Part shown: piece by piece, positions 1 through 7,949 of the stretch
Layout: the number at the start of each line of letters is the position of its first letter
Position numbering within the stretch: position 1 is the first letter of the stretch
Source: an uncultured Clostridium sp.
GTDB lineage: Bacteria > Bacillota > Clostridia > Lachnospirales > Lachnospiraceae
NCBI GenBank assembly: GCA_902496665.1
Contig: CABVBU010000005.1
Span: forward strand, 1-64,000
DNA length: 64,000 nt
Reading direction: 5' to 3'
Notes under the pieces: generated by a model
Seen by the model: the letters and a program-made list of their open reading frames with translations, nothing else
Database searches by the model: none
Told to the model about the DNA's origin: nothing
Program-made: the position numbers and the translations under genes

Positions 1-306
1 TTCCGGCTCAAAATCCAGTCCTTCCGTCTCCTCATCCTCCGCCGGCCACAGCCTCATATCGAACAGCTTAAACCACAATACCCGCCCAGATACATCCGCG
101 TGTTCGTGATAACTCACCCGGATCCGCACGAGATGTAAAAGCCAGCTCACCGCCGCCTCCCCGTCCGGTTTTCCGTCGAAGGAGACATCCGTCCGGTACC
201 GCACCGGAACGAACAGGATGAGCAGGACCGCTGTGAGCAGCAGCGCCAGGATCACCAACAGGATGATCCCGATGATCTTTAAGATCATCAGTAAAATATG
301 GATCAC
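1..306 (-). CDS. DUF2953 protein (YtfI-like), N-terminal part, cut by window edge
   Basis: This is the N-terminal ~102 codons of a protein that continues past the left edge. The start is GTG at 306; its GTGA overlaps the stop codon of the preceding gene, and an AAAGGGG site lies 8 nt upstream. A closer in-frame GTG at 315 touches the ribosome site and is unlikely. Residues 1-30 are one long hydrophobic helix rich in Leu and Ile, followed by the sequence FVPVRYR and a basic/hydrophobic region containing SWLLHLVRIRVSY. This is the pattern of DUF2953 proteins such as Bacillus YtfI, which are anchored in the membrane at the N-terminus. In Bacillus the family sits beside ytfJ, a sporulation gene; here that neighbour would lie outside the window. 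The molecular function is unknown. Confidence 0.7.
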   Translation of the reverse strand, partial: MIHILLMILKIIGIILLVILALLLTAVLLILFVPVRYRTDVSFDGKPDGEAAVSWLLHLVRIRVSYHEHADVSGRVLWFKLFDMRLWPAEDEETEGLDFEPE

Positions 307-623
307 TCGCAGCACCCCTTTCCAAAAAGAAAGGAGTTCACATCATACCCACCGGTCTTTTTGTAGACCTCACAGATGATCCGCCCCGCAAGCATCGACG
401 CGTCCTCAAAATCCGCAGCGATCCCTACGATCAGAAGATCCTGATTTTCATAGTAGGGGAGCTTTAATGTCAGCGCCGGATAGATATCTAAAAGATTCCG
501 ATCCCCTGCCGCCGGAGTAAGGACATAAAACCCCATTGGTCTTCCATTCCGGACCGCCTGGATTGTTTCGTATCTGTGCTTTTTCGCTTTTTCTCCGACA
601 TACAGCTTTTCATACCAGCGCAT
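303..623 (-). CDS. Small conserved hypothetical protein upstream of DUF2953 gene
   Basis: A 106-residue soluble protein with no signal peptide or membrane helix. It begins MRWYEKLYVGEKA, has a basic N-terminus, and has a central stretch (GFYVLTPAAGDRNLLDIYPA) followed by a hydrophobic strand (LLIVGIAADFEDA). It ends with two adjacent cysteines (GKGCCE). An AGGTG site lies 5 nt before the ATG. Its stop overlaps the GTG start of the DUF2953 gene by 4 nt, so the two are probably translationally coupled. I recall similar short proteins beside DUF2953 genes in Lachnospiraceae but know of no assigned function. The coupling suggests a shared role, perhaps in envelope or sporulation biology; that is inference only. 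Confidence 0.6.
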   Translation of the reverse strand: MRWYEKLYVGEKAKKHRYETIQAVRNGRPMGFYVLTPAAGDRNLLDIYPALTLKLPYYENQDLLIVGIAADFEDASMLAGRIICEVYKKTGGYDVNSFLFGKGCCE

Positions 624-689
624 GCTTCACCTGCTCATCCCTTATTATTTACGGGCAGTTCCCGTTTCCAGGTCCCGCCCAGACCAGAT

Positions 690-1427
690 CTACTGTTTCG
701 ATCTGATGATCATTCTTCTCAAAAGATCCAGCGCCGTAACCGCGGCATGTTCCCGGATCTCCTGTCTCGTGCCGTGGAAGTGGCATTCCTCCACCATTAC
801 CTCGTCCTTCATGCAGCAGGAAACGTATACGAGTCCCACCGGCTTCTCCTCTGTTCCGCCGTCTGGACCAGCAAGCCCTGTTACAGCCACACAGGCATCT
901 GCGTCAGCAGCAAGAACACCGCCGAGAGCCATCTCCCTTGCGGTCTGCTCACTGACTGCCCCGTATTTTTTTAAAGTTGCCTTGCTGACATCGAGGATCT
1001 TTCTCTTTGATTTGTTCGAATATGTGATATAACCCTGTTCAAATACGTCAGACGCACCCGGCACATTGATGATCTTTGCCGCCACCATACCGCCGGTGCA
1101 GGACTCCGCCGTTGTCACTGTGAGCCCGTACTTTGTGAGAAGACGCACGACAGTCTCTTCCATCATCTCATTCTCTTTCGTGGAATAATACATATCACCC
1201 AGCGCCTTCTTGATCTCCTTGGCAACCGGCTTTAACGCCGCCTTTGCGGACTCCTCGTCCTCCGCCTGTGTCTCCGCGAGAACATGGACATCTTTTCCGC
1301 GGCGTCTCGTATAAATCACAACTGCGCCGCCGCGCTTTAAAAGATCCTGAAGTTTTTCTTTTACTTCCGTCTCGCTTTTTCCGTAAATTTTAAATATCTG
1401 GGCATAACCCTGTTCTGTTCGAATCAT
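690..1427 (-). CDS. cinA: CinA-type protein lacking the N-terminal domain (NMN amidohydrolase domain present)
   Basis: A 245-residue CinA relative. Residues 10-85 match the small KH-like middle domain of CinA (FKIYGKSE near the start, ALGDMYY at the end). Residues 90-240 are the C-terminal PncC domain, which hydrolyses nicotinamide mononucleotide to nicotinate mononucleotide and ammonia in pyridine-nucleotide recycling. Its signature is visible as TTAESCTGGMVAAKI, with the catalytic Ser, and VTGLAGPDGGT. Full-length CinA is about 410 residues; the N-terminal MoaB-like (COG1058) domain is absent. The upstream DNA is occupied by pgsA, so this is not a mis-called start. The ATG at 1427 is preferred over the GTG at 1430 because an AAGGA site lies 8 nt upstream; it overlaps the pgsA stop (TGATG), implying coupled translation. 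Confidence 0.88.
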   Translation of the reverse strand: MIRTEQGYAQIFKIYGKSETEVKEKLQDLLKRGGAVVIYTRRRGKDVHVLAETQAEDEESAKAALKPVAKEIKKALGDMYYSTKENEMMEETVVRLLTKYGLTVTTAESCTGGMVAAKIINVPGASDVFEQGYITYSNKSKRKILDVSKATLKKYGAVSEQTAREMALGGVLAADADACVAVTGLAGPDGGTEEKPVGLVYVSCCMKDEVMVEECHFHGTRQEIREHAAVTALDLLRRMIIRSKQ

Positions 1428-1969
1428 CACATTTTTCCTTCCGTAAGAACACCGACGTTCTTCACAATGTAATCAACAAGTGAAATCACTGTCAATGCAA
1501 GAGCGATCCAGACAATGATCGTCGTCAATGTGGACAATGCCGGAATGTTAAAGATCAGAAGAACCACACCGATCATCTGGAATGTGGTCTTAAATTTTCC
1601 CCAGTAGCTCGCCGCGATAACAACACCGTTGTCGGAAGCCACAAGGCGGAAGCCGCTGATGATGAACTCACGGCTGATAATGATGATGACCATCCATGCC
1701 GGAAGCTCACGAAGCTCGATCATACAGATCAGCGCGGAGCAGACGAGAAGCTTATCCGCCAACGGGTCCATAAATTTTCCGAAGTTTGTTACCAGGTTAT
1801 ACTTTCTCGCGATCTTTCCGTCCAGCATATCGGTCAGGCTCGCGATGATAAAGAGTGCAGCCGCTACATAGCGCATATTCTGGTCTGCGCCGCCGTCATA
1901 GAGAAGTGCGGCTACGAAAAACGGGATCATGATCACTCGTAATATTGTGAGTTTATTCGGTAAATTCAT
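1427..1969 (-). CDS. pgsA: CDP-diacylglycerol--glycerol-3-phosphate 3-phosphatidyltransferase
   Basis: An integral membrane enzyme of 180 residues that makes phosphatidylglycerophosphate, the committed step of phosphatidylglycerol and cardiolipin synthesis. The CDP-alcohol phosphotransferase signature is intact: DGKIAR, eight residues, then GKFMDPLAD. Several hydrophobic helices flank it. The start is ATG at 1969 (MNLPNKLTILR), with a GGGGAGG site 6 nt upstream; a TTG 15 nt earlier is less likely. The start lies inside the last codons of rimO (17-nt overlap), and the stop overlaps the cinA start, so rimO-pgsA-cinA are tightly coupled. The product feeds the cardiolipin synthase encoded at 57676-59262. 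Confidence 0.95.
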   Translation of the reverse strand: MNLPNKLTILRVIMIPFFVAALLYDGGADQNMRYVAAALFIIASLTDMLDGKIARKYNLVTNFGKFMDPLADKLLVCSALICMIELRELPAWMVIIIISREFIISGFRLVASDNGVVIAASYWGKFKTTFQMIGVVLLIFNIPALSTLTTIIVWIALALTVISLVDYIVKNVGVLTEGKM

Positions 1970-3290
1970 CCTCTGCCTCCCCAATCAGATCATATTCGGA
2001 CGCGCCTGTGACGCGTACCTTAAGGAAATCTCCGGACATCAGGGAAAGTCCGGTGTTTACAAAGATAAGTCCGTCCACGTTCGGGCTGTCCATGTAAGTC
2101 CGTCCGACGTAGGCATTTTCGTCAGCAACCTTGCCCTCGATCATGACTTCAAGGGTGCGTCCCTTCATTGCCTCAGACTTCTCAAAAGCAATCTCCTGCT
2201 GGAGTTCCATGATCTCATCGCGGCGGTCCTGTTTTACCTCCTCCGGAACCTGGTTCTCAAAATTGAAAGCCGGGGTATCTTCCTCCGGGGAGTAAGCGAA
2301 TACGCCGAGACGGTCAAATTCCATATCATCAACGAATTGCATCAGGATCTCATGGTCCTCCTCGGTCTCACCCGGGAAACCGGAGATCAGGGTTGTGCGG
2401 AGCGCGATGTCCGGGATCTCTCTTCTGAGCTTCGCAATCAGGTCGCGGATTTCTTTATTGTTTGTTCTTCTGCCCATCCTCTTCAACACGGCATCGCTTG
2501 CGTGCTGGATCGGGATGTCCAGATAGTTACAGACTTTTTCTTCTGTCTTGATGGTCTCGATCAGCTCGTCAGTGATCTCCTCCGGGTAACAATACTGAAG
2601 ACGGATCCACTGGATTCCGGATATAGCTGCCAGACGTCTTAAGAGTTCCGGAAGCTTCTTCTCGCCGTAGAGGTCTTTTCCGTAAAGCGTTGTCTCCTGG
2701 GCTACCAGGATCAGCTCTTTCACGCCTTTTTCCGCAAGCTCCTCCGCCTCTTTTACGAGCTGTTCCATCGGAACGCTGCGATATTTTCCGCGAAGGTACG
2801 GAATAATACAGTAGGTGCAGCGCTTGTCGCAGCCCTCGGCGATCTTTAAGAACGCGTAGTGTCCGCCTGTTGTCACAAGGCGCTCGGTGGTCGCGCTCAC
2901 CGGGGCATCGATGCTCTCAAACACTTCCGGCGTCTCACCGCCCATGACTTTCTTGATGGCCTCACCTACGGCCTCGTAGGATGTAGTTCCAAGGATCGCG
3001 TCCACCTCCGGGATCTCGTCGATGATCTCCTGTTTATAGCGCTGCGCAAGACATCCTGTGACGATCAGCGCCTTTAAACGGCCGTTTTTCTTTAACTCCG
3101 CCATCTGAAGGATCGTGTTGATACTCTCCTCTTTTGCGTCTCCGATAAAGCAGCAGGTGTTTACAACAACGATATCTGCCTCGTTCTCGTCATCCACGAA
3201 GGAGTATCCCTCTTTTCCGAGGATTCCAAGCATTTTTTCCGTATCCACCAGGTTTTTATCACAGCCCAGTGATATGAAAAGTAAATTCAT
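1953..3290 (-). CDS. rimO: Ribosomal protein S12 methylthiotransferase RimO
   Basis: A 445-residue radical-SAM enzyme that adds a methylthio group to the conserved Asp of ribosomal protein S12. The N-terminal UPF0004 domain carries the first Fe-S cluster ligands at C10, C46 and C80 (SLGCDKN, NTCCF, VTGCLAQ). The radical SAM motif CDKRCTYC is at 154-161, and a TRAM domain of about 65 residues closes the protein. Length fits RimO rather than the longer MiaB or MtaB, and the SLGCDKNLVD start is RimO-like. It is followed directly by pgsA. A weak AAAGGA site lies 12 nt before the ATG. Confidence 0.95.
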   Translation of the reverse strand: MNLLFISLGCDKNLVDTEKMLGILGKEGYSFVDDENEADIVVVNTCCFIGDAKEESINTILQMAELKKNGRLKALIVTGCLAQRYKQEIIDEIPEVDAILGTTSYEAVGEAIKKVMGGETPEVFESIDAPVSATTERLVTTGGHYAFLKIAEGCDKRCTYCIIPYLRGKYRSVPMEQLVKEAEELAEKGVKELILVAQETTLYGKDLYGEKKLPELLRRLAAISGIQWIRLQYCYPEEITDELIETIKTEEKVCNYLDIPIQHASDAVLKRMGRRTNNKEIRDLIAKLRREIPDIALRTTLISGFPGETEEDHEILMQFVDDMEFDRLGVFAYSPEEDTPAFNFENQVPEEVKQDRRDEIMELQQEIAFEKSEAMKGRTLEVMIEGKVADENAYVGRTYMDSPNVDGLIFVNTGLSLMSGDFLKVRVTGASEYDLIGEAEDEFTE

Positions 3291-3422
3291 TCTGTTCGTA
3301 TTTCCTTTCTTTGCGTATCTGCGACGGCAAAGACCGTTTTTCCGGTGCCATCGGTGAAAAAAAGAGGAAACTTAAGCCAGATTCAGCCGTTTTCCTCCCC
3401 TTTCCGAAATACTTTCTGGTTC

Positions 3423-3459
3423 GTCCGCCTGCGTCCTATTAGATCACAGTCAGACGGAC
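3423..3459 (-). terminator. Hairpin after rpoZ, possible weak terminator
   Basis: A 9-bp stem (GTCCGTCTG pairing with CAGGCGGAC on the minus strand, one G-U pair) lies just past the rpoZ stop in the 173-nt rpoZ-rimO gap. No clear T-run follows, so it may slow or process the transcript rather than end it. The rest of the gap shows no gene. Confidence 0.35.
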
Positions 3460-3463
3460 CATT

Positions 3464-3781
3464 TTATTCTTCTGCGTACTCTTCTTCTTTTTTGATCTCT
3501 TCTGCAGTTCTCGACTTAACCTCGAAATCATCCTCGATCTCCGGCTCCTCATCCTCTGTGAGGATCTTTACCTTCTGTTCATAGAGTTCCTGGACAGCGG
3601 TGGAGAGCGGTTTCTTTCCCGCAGCTCCTGCAACTAACGGCTCGTCACCTGCAATGAGCTGTCTCGCACGCTTGGATGCTGCGATAACGATGGAATAACG
3701 GCTCTGGACTACCGGCTGCTCGCCTGGCTCAACGTCGCTGTTTACGGCTTCAATTAAGTCTGTATAAGACGGATGTAACAT
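3464..3781 (-). CDS. rpoZ: DNA-directed RNA polymerase omega subunit
   Basis: A 105-residue omega subunit that helps assemble and stabilise RNA polymerase. The first 75 residues hold the RpoZ fold: MLHPSYTDL, then RYSIVIAASKRARQL (the conserved R-x-x-x-V-x-x-A-x-x-R-A-R-Q pattern), then KPLSTAVQELYEQKV. The C-terminal 30 residues are an acidic tail rich in Glu and Asp, common in clostridial omegas. An AAAGGGG site stands 8 nt before the ATG. It follows gmk after a 90-nt gap that holds a 7-bp hairpin; the yicC-gmk-rpoZ order is conserved in Firmicutes. Confidence 0.93.
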   Translation of the reverse strand: MLHPSYTDLIEAVNSDVEPGEQPVVQSRYSIVIAASKRARQLIAGDEPLVAGAAGKKPLSTAVQELYEQKVKILTEDEEPEIEDDFEVKSRTAEEIKKEEEYAEE

Positions 3782-3832
3782 AAAATATGCCCCTTTCAGA
3801 TCATGGAATTAAAAAGTTCTTAAATATCTGAA

Positions 3833-3866
3833 GTATCCGGTTTTGCACATGGTATTTTTCGGATAC
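3833..3866 (-). other. Inverted repeat between gmk and rpoZ
   Basis: Seven-base arms GTATCCG and CGGATAC are separated by 20 nt in the gmk-rpoZ gap. There is no T-run, so it is more likely a processing or mRNA-stability element than a terminator. Confidence 0.3.
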
Positions 3867-3871
3867 ATTCT

Positions 3872-4498
3872 TTATTTTGTCATATCGTGCAGTTCCTGCT
3901 TCATTCTCGCCACGAGGTCTGTGTTCGCGGACTCTTTAAAGTGGCTGGAACGGATCAGGCTGTGAAGGTCTTCCACGCATGTGTCCACATCGTCATTGAC
4001 AACGATATAGTCGTAGGAAGCCATTCCGTCGGACTCCTCCGCGGCACGGCGGAGACGTTTCTCGATCACTTCCGCACTTTCCGTTCCGCGTCCGATCAGA
4101 CGTTTTTTTAAGTCTTCCGCAGTCGGAGGAACGATAAACACGAGAAGGGCGTCCGGGAACTTCTTTTTGATATTCAACGCACCCTGGATCTCGATCTCAA
4201 GGATCACGTCTTTTCCCGCAGCCATTTTATCTTCCACATATTTTCTAGGTGTTCCATAGTAATGGTCCACATAGCGAGCGTGCTCGATCAGCTCGTCATT
4301 TCTGATCATATCCTCAAACTGGGATTCTGTGAGGAAGAAATACTCTCTTCCGTTTTCCTCACCCGGTCTCGGGTTTCTTGTTGTGGCCGATACAGAAAGC
4401 GCGTAATTATCATATTTTTCTAAAAGCGCCTTCATCACGGTTCCTTTTCCGGCTCCTGAGAACCCGGAAACTACAACGAGGACTCCTTTTGTCTGCAT
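3872..4498 (-). CDS. gmk: Guanylate kinase
   Basis: Converts GMP and ATP to GDP and ADP. The protein has 208 residues, the usual length. The P-loop reads SGFSGAGKGT near residues 11-20, followed by the GMP-binding region (SATTRNPRPGE, then GREYFF) and the lid segment (DVILEIEIQGA). The start is placed at ATG 4498 (MQTKGVLVVV) because a GGGGG site lies 8 nt upstream; an in-frame ATG at 4522 overlaps the yicC stop but has no ribosome site. Gmk lies directly after yicC with a 16-nt gap; the remA (DUF370) gene that often sits between them is absent. Confidence 0.96.
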   Translation of the reverse strand: MQTKGVLVVVSGFSGAGKGTVMKALLEKYDNYALSVSATTRNPRPGEENGREYFFLTESQFEDMIRNDELIEHARYVDHYYGTPRKYVEDKMAAGKDVILEIEIQGALNIKKKFPDALLVFIVPPTAEDLKKRLIGRGTESAEVIEKRLRRAAEESDGMASYDYIVVNDDVDTCVEDLHSLIRSSHFKESANTDLVARMKQELHDMTK

Positions 4499-4514
4499 TA
4501 CAAATGCCCCCTGA

Positions 4515-5393
4515 TCATTCAATATTCTGGATCTGCTCTCTTACCTTCTCGACCTCGGTCTTTAAGAGAATCGCGCGGTCGGAGATCTCAAGATCCGTGG
4601 ATTTCGAGAGGATCGTATTTGCCTCCCGGTTCATCTCCTGGGCGATAAAGTCAAGCTTTCTTCCGACACTGCCGCCGGCTAAAAGTTCTTTCTTCATTCC
4701 CTCGATATGGCTTCTCAAGCGGACGGTCTCCTCGTCCACACAGATCTTATCGGCAAAGATCGTAACCTCCGTCGCGATCCTGGAATCGTCCACAGAGGCG
4801 GAAGCAAGAAGTTCTTTTACCTTGTCCTCTAACTTCTGGCGGTACTCCGCGATCACCTTCGGGGAACGCTCCTCGATAAAATCAACTAATTCCAGCATAT
4901 GGTCAAGCTTTCCGATCAGGTCGTTCTTTAAATTTTCTCCCTCACGGATCCTGGACTCCACAAAGCCCTCGCAGGCCTTAAGTAAAGCGTCCTTTAAGAG
5001 TTCCCACATATGCTCTTCGTCCTCCGGAACCTCCTCCATCGTGAGGACCTCCGGGCACCTTGCCAGCATAGACACCTTTACGTCATTGTCGATGCCGAAA
5101 TCATCGGACATCTTTTTAAAGCTGTCCATATATTCCTGTGCAAGGGATCTGTTATATTTGAGGAATACCTTCGCATCGGTATAATCCTCATAGGTTACAA
5201 ATATATCTACTTTTCCCCTCTGGATATGATCCTTTAAGAGGGTACGCATGGATGCCTCGAAGTAATTGAATTTCTTCGGCATCTTAATTCCCAGATCCAG
5301 ATACCGGTGGTTAACCGCCTTTATCTCTACTGAAATCTTACACTCGTCCGTCACCATCTCGTGGCGGCCGAATCCGGTCATGCTCTTAATCAT
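4515..5393 (-). CDS. yicC: YicC/YloC-family endoribonuclease
   Basis: A 292-residue YicC-like protein. The N-terminus MIKSMTGFGRHE is the family signature. The C-terminal DUF1732 region contains GRKLDFIAQEMNREANTI, SKSTD and a final helix with TEVEKVREQIQN. E. coli YicC is described as an RNase acting in small-RNA turnover; the role in Clostridia is less clear. The frame is open for another 76 codons upstream, but those run through the promoter at 5427-5455 and resemble nothing; the ATG at 5393 gives the canonical N-terminus. It is the first gene of the yicC-gmk-rpoZ-rimO-pgsA-cinA block. Confidence 0.93.
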   Translation of the reverse strand: MIKSMTGFGRHEMVTDECKISVEIKAVNHRYLDLGIKMPKKFNYFEASMRTLLKDHIQRGKVDIFVTYEDYTDAKVFLKYNRSLAQEYMDSFKKMSDDFGIDNDVKVSMLARCPEVLTMEEVPEDEEHMWELLKDALLKACEGFVESRIREGENLKNDLIGKLDHMLELVDFIEERSPKVIAEYRQKLEDKVKELLASASVDDSRIATEVTIFADKICVDEETVRLRSHIEGMKKELLAGGSVGRKLDFIAQEMNREANTILSKSTDLEISDRAILLKTEVEKVREQIQNIE

Positions 5394-5426
5394 CAGACAT
5401 GCCTCGCTTTCCCATAGATAACTTTT

Positions 5427-5455
5427 ATTATACGGCAAATAAAAAATACAGTCAA
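5427..5455 (-). promoter_or_regulatory. Strong sigma-A-type promoter for yicC block
   Basis: On the minus strand TTGACT, a 17-bp spacer and TATAAT lie 34 nt before the yicC ATG. This is a near-consensus housekeeping promoter and marks the start of the yicC-to-cinA transcript. Confidence 0.85.
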
Positions 5456-5515
5456 CCAGATTCTGTAAATCAAAAGATTTTGAAAGCTTTATGAACCGTG
5501 ACCTTAAGAGCAGGA

Positions 5516-5553
5516 AAACACCCCGGAGTTCCGATTGGATCTCCGGGGTGTTT
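5516..5553 (-). terminator. Terminator after the citrate lyase transcript
   Basis: A perfect 13-bp stem (AAACACCCCGGAG with CTCCGGGGTGTTT) with a 12-nt loop, followed on the minus strand by a short T-run. It separates the cit operon and transporter remnant from the yicC promoter. A second hairpin with 7-bp arms (GCAGCCG/CGGCTGC) lies just before it at 5570-5601. Nothing else is seen in the gap. Confidence 0.8.
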
Positions 5554-5636
5554 AAAAAGAGGGTAGTTTGCAGCCGTCTGTGGGGTAAGAAGAGCGGCTG
5601 CTCGATTCTATCTGAATTCAAGAAAATTGTCGTTTA

Positions 5637-6341
5637 TTATAACGGAAGGATTCCGATCAGTACTGCAAACAGCATGCAAAGGATCGAGAATACTCATACA
5701 TAACCGAAGCTGGACTTGATGTGATCCTTGATGTCCACATCGGCAAGTCCGATACCAAGCAGTGTTGCCGGTACCATCGGGCTGATGAAAGTTGCACAGT
5801 TACGGCAAACAACCATTGCAACGGCAATCGGGAATGCCTCGACTCCGAAGGAAGCACCGATCGCGATCATGACCGGGAGCATTCCATAGAAATAGGAATC
5901 GGTATCAAAGCAAAGTGCAAGCGGAACGGAAAGGATACCGATCACAAGCGGTAAGTGCTGGTCAAGTGCAGATGGGAGGATCATGGAAATGATGCTGGCC
6001 ATGTTGGATACAACAGATGTCTTCATCATCTCTACGCCCGGTTTTGCGATCGCAGCGGCACCGCTTGCGTTAAAGCCATATACCAGGACACCCATAAGGA
6101 CTGCAGCGCCCATCAGAGTGGAACACATCATAAGCGCCGGACCCGCGTGACGGTTGATCATCTTCTTCTGAAGCTTGATTGGTGTATAGTTTACAAGAAG
6201 AGCTGCCGCTACACCGAGCATGAACGGGAAATAGCTTGGGAACTGATCCCATACAAGCATAGCGATAACTGCAATGGTCAGGCAGATATTGAAGGCGAAA
6301 AGCTTCGGTCTTGCATACTCATTCTCGTCCTTCTCACGCTT
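5637..6341 (-). pseudogene. CitMHS citrate transporter remnant: N-terminal half missing, premature stop
   Basis: About 234 codons match the C-terminal half of CitMHS-family citrate-metal:H+ symporters. They begin in the central cytoplasmic loop (KREKDENEYARPKLFAFN) and run through several membrane helices, including the characteristic segment LALCFDTDSYFYGMLPV and ISPMVPATLLGIGLADVD. The family is about 430-470 residues, so roughly the first 200-230 are gone. The frame is closed upstream by TGA at 6342-6344, only 32 nt after the citF stop. Near the end, a TGA interrupts the frame where Trp is expected (GYV-stop-VFSILCMLF); it reads on to a normal TAA at 5637-5639. The longest intact piece (188 codons from ATG 6260) has no visible ribosome site. 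It is therefore probably non-functional. Its position last in citDEF fits a former citrate importer of this operon. Confidence 0.8.
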
Positions 6342-6376
6342 TCAAGTCAGCGCAAACTGACAGATTGCTTTCCTGG

Positions 6377-7948
6377 TTACTCTACATCTGAGGTAAACTC
6401 ATAATCCTTGATCTTTCTTACCACGTCGATGATGGTGCCGTCACGGGCCTCGATGACACCGACAACACGGTCATCAAACTGTACCGGATCCGGAGTTCCG
6501 ACCATGGCATATGCTTTGTCACGAAGCTCTTCGATCGTACAGAACGGAAGGTCAACATCCTTCATGCACTCGATGAGGTCCTGTCTTCTTGGGTTGATGG
6601 CAATACCATAATCTGTGATTACCACGTCAACAGACTCACCCGGTGTTGTAACAGTCGTAACATTTGTACAGATTGCCGGGATTCTTCCCTGAAGCAGCGG
6701 AGCGATGACGATCGTACACTTCGCACCTGCTGCCGTATCCGGATGTCCGCCCTGGGCACCTGTGATCATGCCGTCGGAACCGACAACAACGTTACAGTTA
6801 AAGTTTACGTCAACCTCAAGAGACGCAAGGATCACGAAATCCAGTTTATTGACATAAGCGCCCTTGTTGAACGGGTTCGCATACTCGGATGCGGAGATCT
6901 CGAAGTGGTTCGGGTTTGTCTTGATGGACTCGACAGCACCCTGATCGAAATCCTGGGTATCAACAAGCTTATTTACAAGACCTTTCGCCAACAGCTCACA
7001 CATCGGAGTGGTGATTCCGCCGAGACCAAGTCCCATATGAATCCCTCTCTCTTCCATGATCTTTCCGAGGGAGATCGTGGAGGCGATGGAAGCTCCGCCG
7101 ACACCTGTCTGGTAGGAGAAACCTTCCTTAAAATACGGTGTGTTGACAACAAACTTTGTGCAGTAATCTGCCATCATGATCTTTCTGACATCAGTCGTCG
7201 GTTTTGCGGCACCTGTCGCGATCTTTGCCGGATTTCCGATCTCATCCACGACACACACATAGTCCACGTCTACCATGGAGATGCTTGCCGGAATGTTCGG
7301 GAACGGAACGAGGCAGTCTGTCACGGCAACGACCTTATCTGCATACTGGGCATCGACCATCGCGTAGGATAATACTCCGCAGTCGCTCTTTCCGCCGTTT
7401 GCGCGCATATTTCCGTATTCATCACAGGTCGGAGCGCCGATGAAGGCGATATCGATATGGACTTCGCCAGACTCGATGGCGCGGACACGTCCGCCGTGAG
7501 AGCGCATGATCGCAAGGTTTTTTAACCGTCCTGTGGAGATCGCCTCACCGATCTTTCCGCGGACACCGGAGGACTGGATTCCTGTGATAGTGCCATCCTC
7601 GATGTACGGAACGATCGGATCGTGAGCTTTTCCTAAGGAGCTCGCACAGATCGTGATGTCCTTGATGCCCATCTTATGGACCTCTTCCATGACCATGTTT
7701 ACCACATAGTCGCCCTCGCGGAAATGATGGTGGAAGGAAAGGACCATGCCGTCCTTGATGCCGCATTTTACAAGGGCATCGTGGATGTTCTCGACAAGCT
7801 TGCTTCTTGTCGGGTCATTTAATGTGCGGACGGTCGGAGCCGCCTTTGTATATTCATAATCATCATAGGCATAGACACCCTTGAACGGCTCCTTGCCTGT
7901 TGCTTTTAAGACCTCTTCGGGAATTTCTCTTCCAACTGCATTGATCAT
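6377..7948 (-). CDS. citF: Citrate lyase alpha subunit (citrate:acetyl-ACP transferase)
   Basis: A 523-residue alpha subunit of citrate lyase, which swaps the acetyl group on the acyl carrier protein for citrate, giving citryl-ACP and acetate. It has the CoA-transferase fold in two halves; family stretches include VLSFHHHFREGDYVVN, SHGGRVRAIESGEVHID and GSDGMITGAQGGHPDTAAG. The length fits CitF (about 505-520). It follows citE after a single nucleotide. The alpha subunit acts in the cytoplasmic alpha-beta-gamma complex used in anaerobic citrate fermentation to acetate and oxaloacetate. Downstream lies the broken CitMHS gene. Confidence 0.96.
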   Translation of the reverse strand: MINAVGREIPEEVLKATGKEPFKGVYAYDDYEYTKAAPTVRTLNDPTRSKLVENIHDALVKCGIKDGMVLSFHHHFREGDYVVNMVMEEVHKMGIKDITICASSLGKAHDPIVPYIEDGTITGIQSSGVRGKIGEAISTGRLKNLAIMRSHGGRVRAIESGEVHIDIAFIGAPTCDEYGNMRANGGKSDCGVLSYAMVDAQYADKVVAVTDCLVPFPNIPASISMVDVDYVCVVDEIGNPAKIATGAAKPTTDVRKIMMADYCTKFVVNTPYFKEGFSYQTGVGGASIASTISLGKIMEERGIHMGLGLGGITTPMCELLAKGLVNKLVDTQDFDQGAVESIKTNPNHFEISASEYANPFNKGAYVNKLDFVILASLEVDVNFNCNVVVGSDGMITGAQGGHPDTAAGAKCTIVIAPLLQGRIPAICTNVTTVTTPGESVDVVITDYGIAINPRRQDLIECMKDVDLPFCTIEELRDKAYAMVGTPDPVQFDDRVVGVIEARDGTIIDVVRKIKDYEFTSDVE

Positions 7949-7949
7949 C

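Noticed and set aside
6330..6376. Insertion sequence as the cause of the transporter truncation
   Set aside because: No transposase fragment, target duplication or terminal repeat is visible; only a 5-base inverted repeat.
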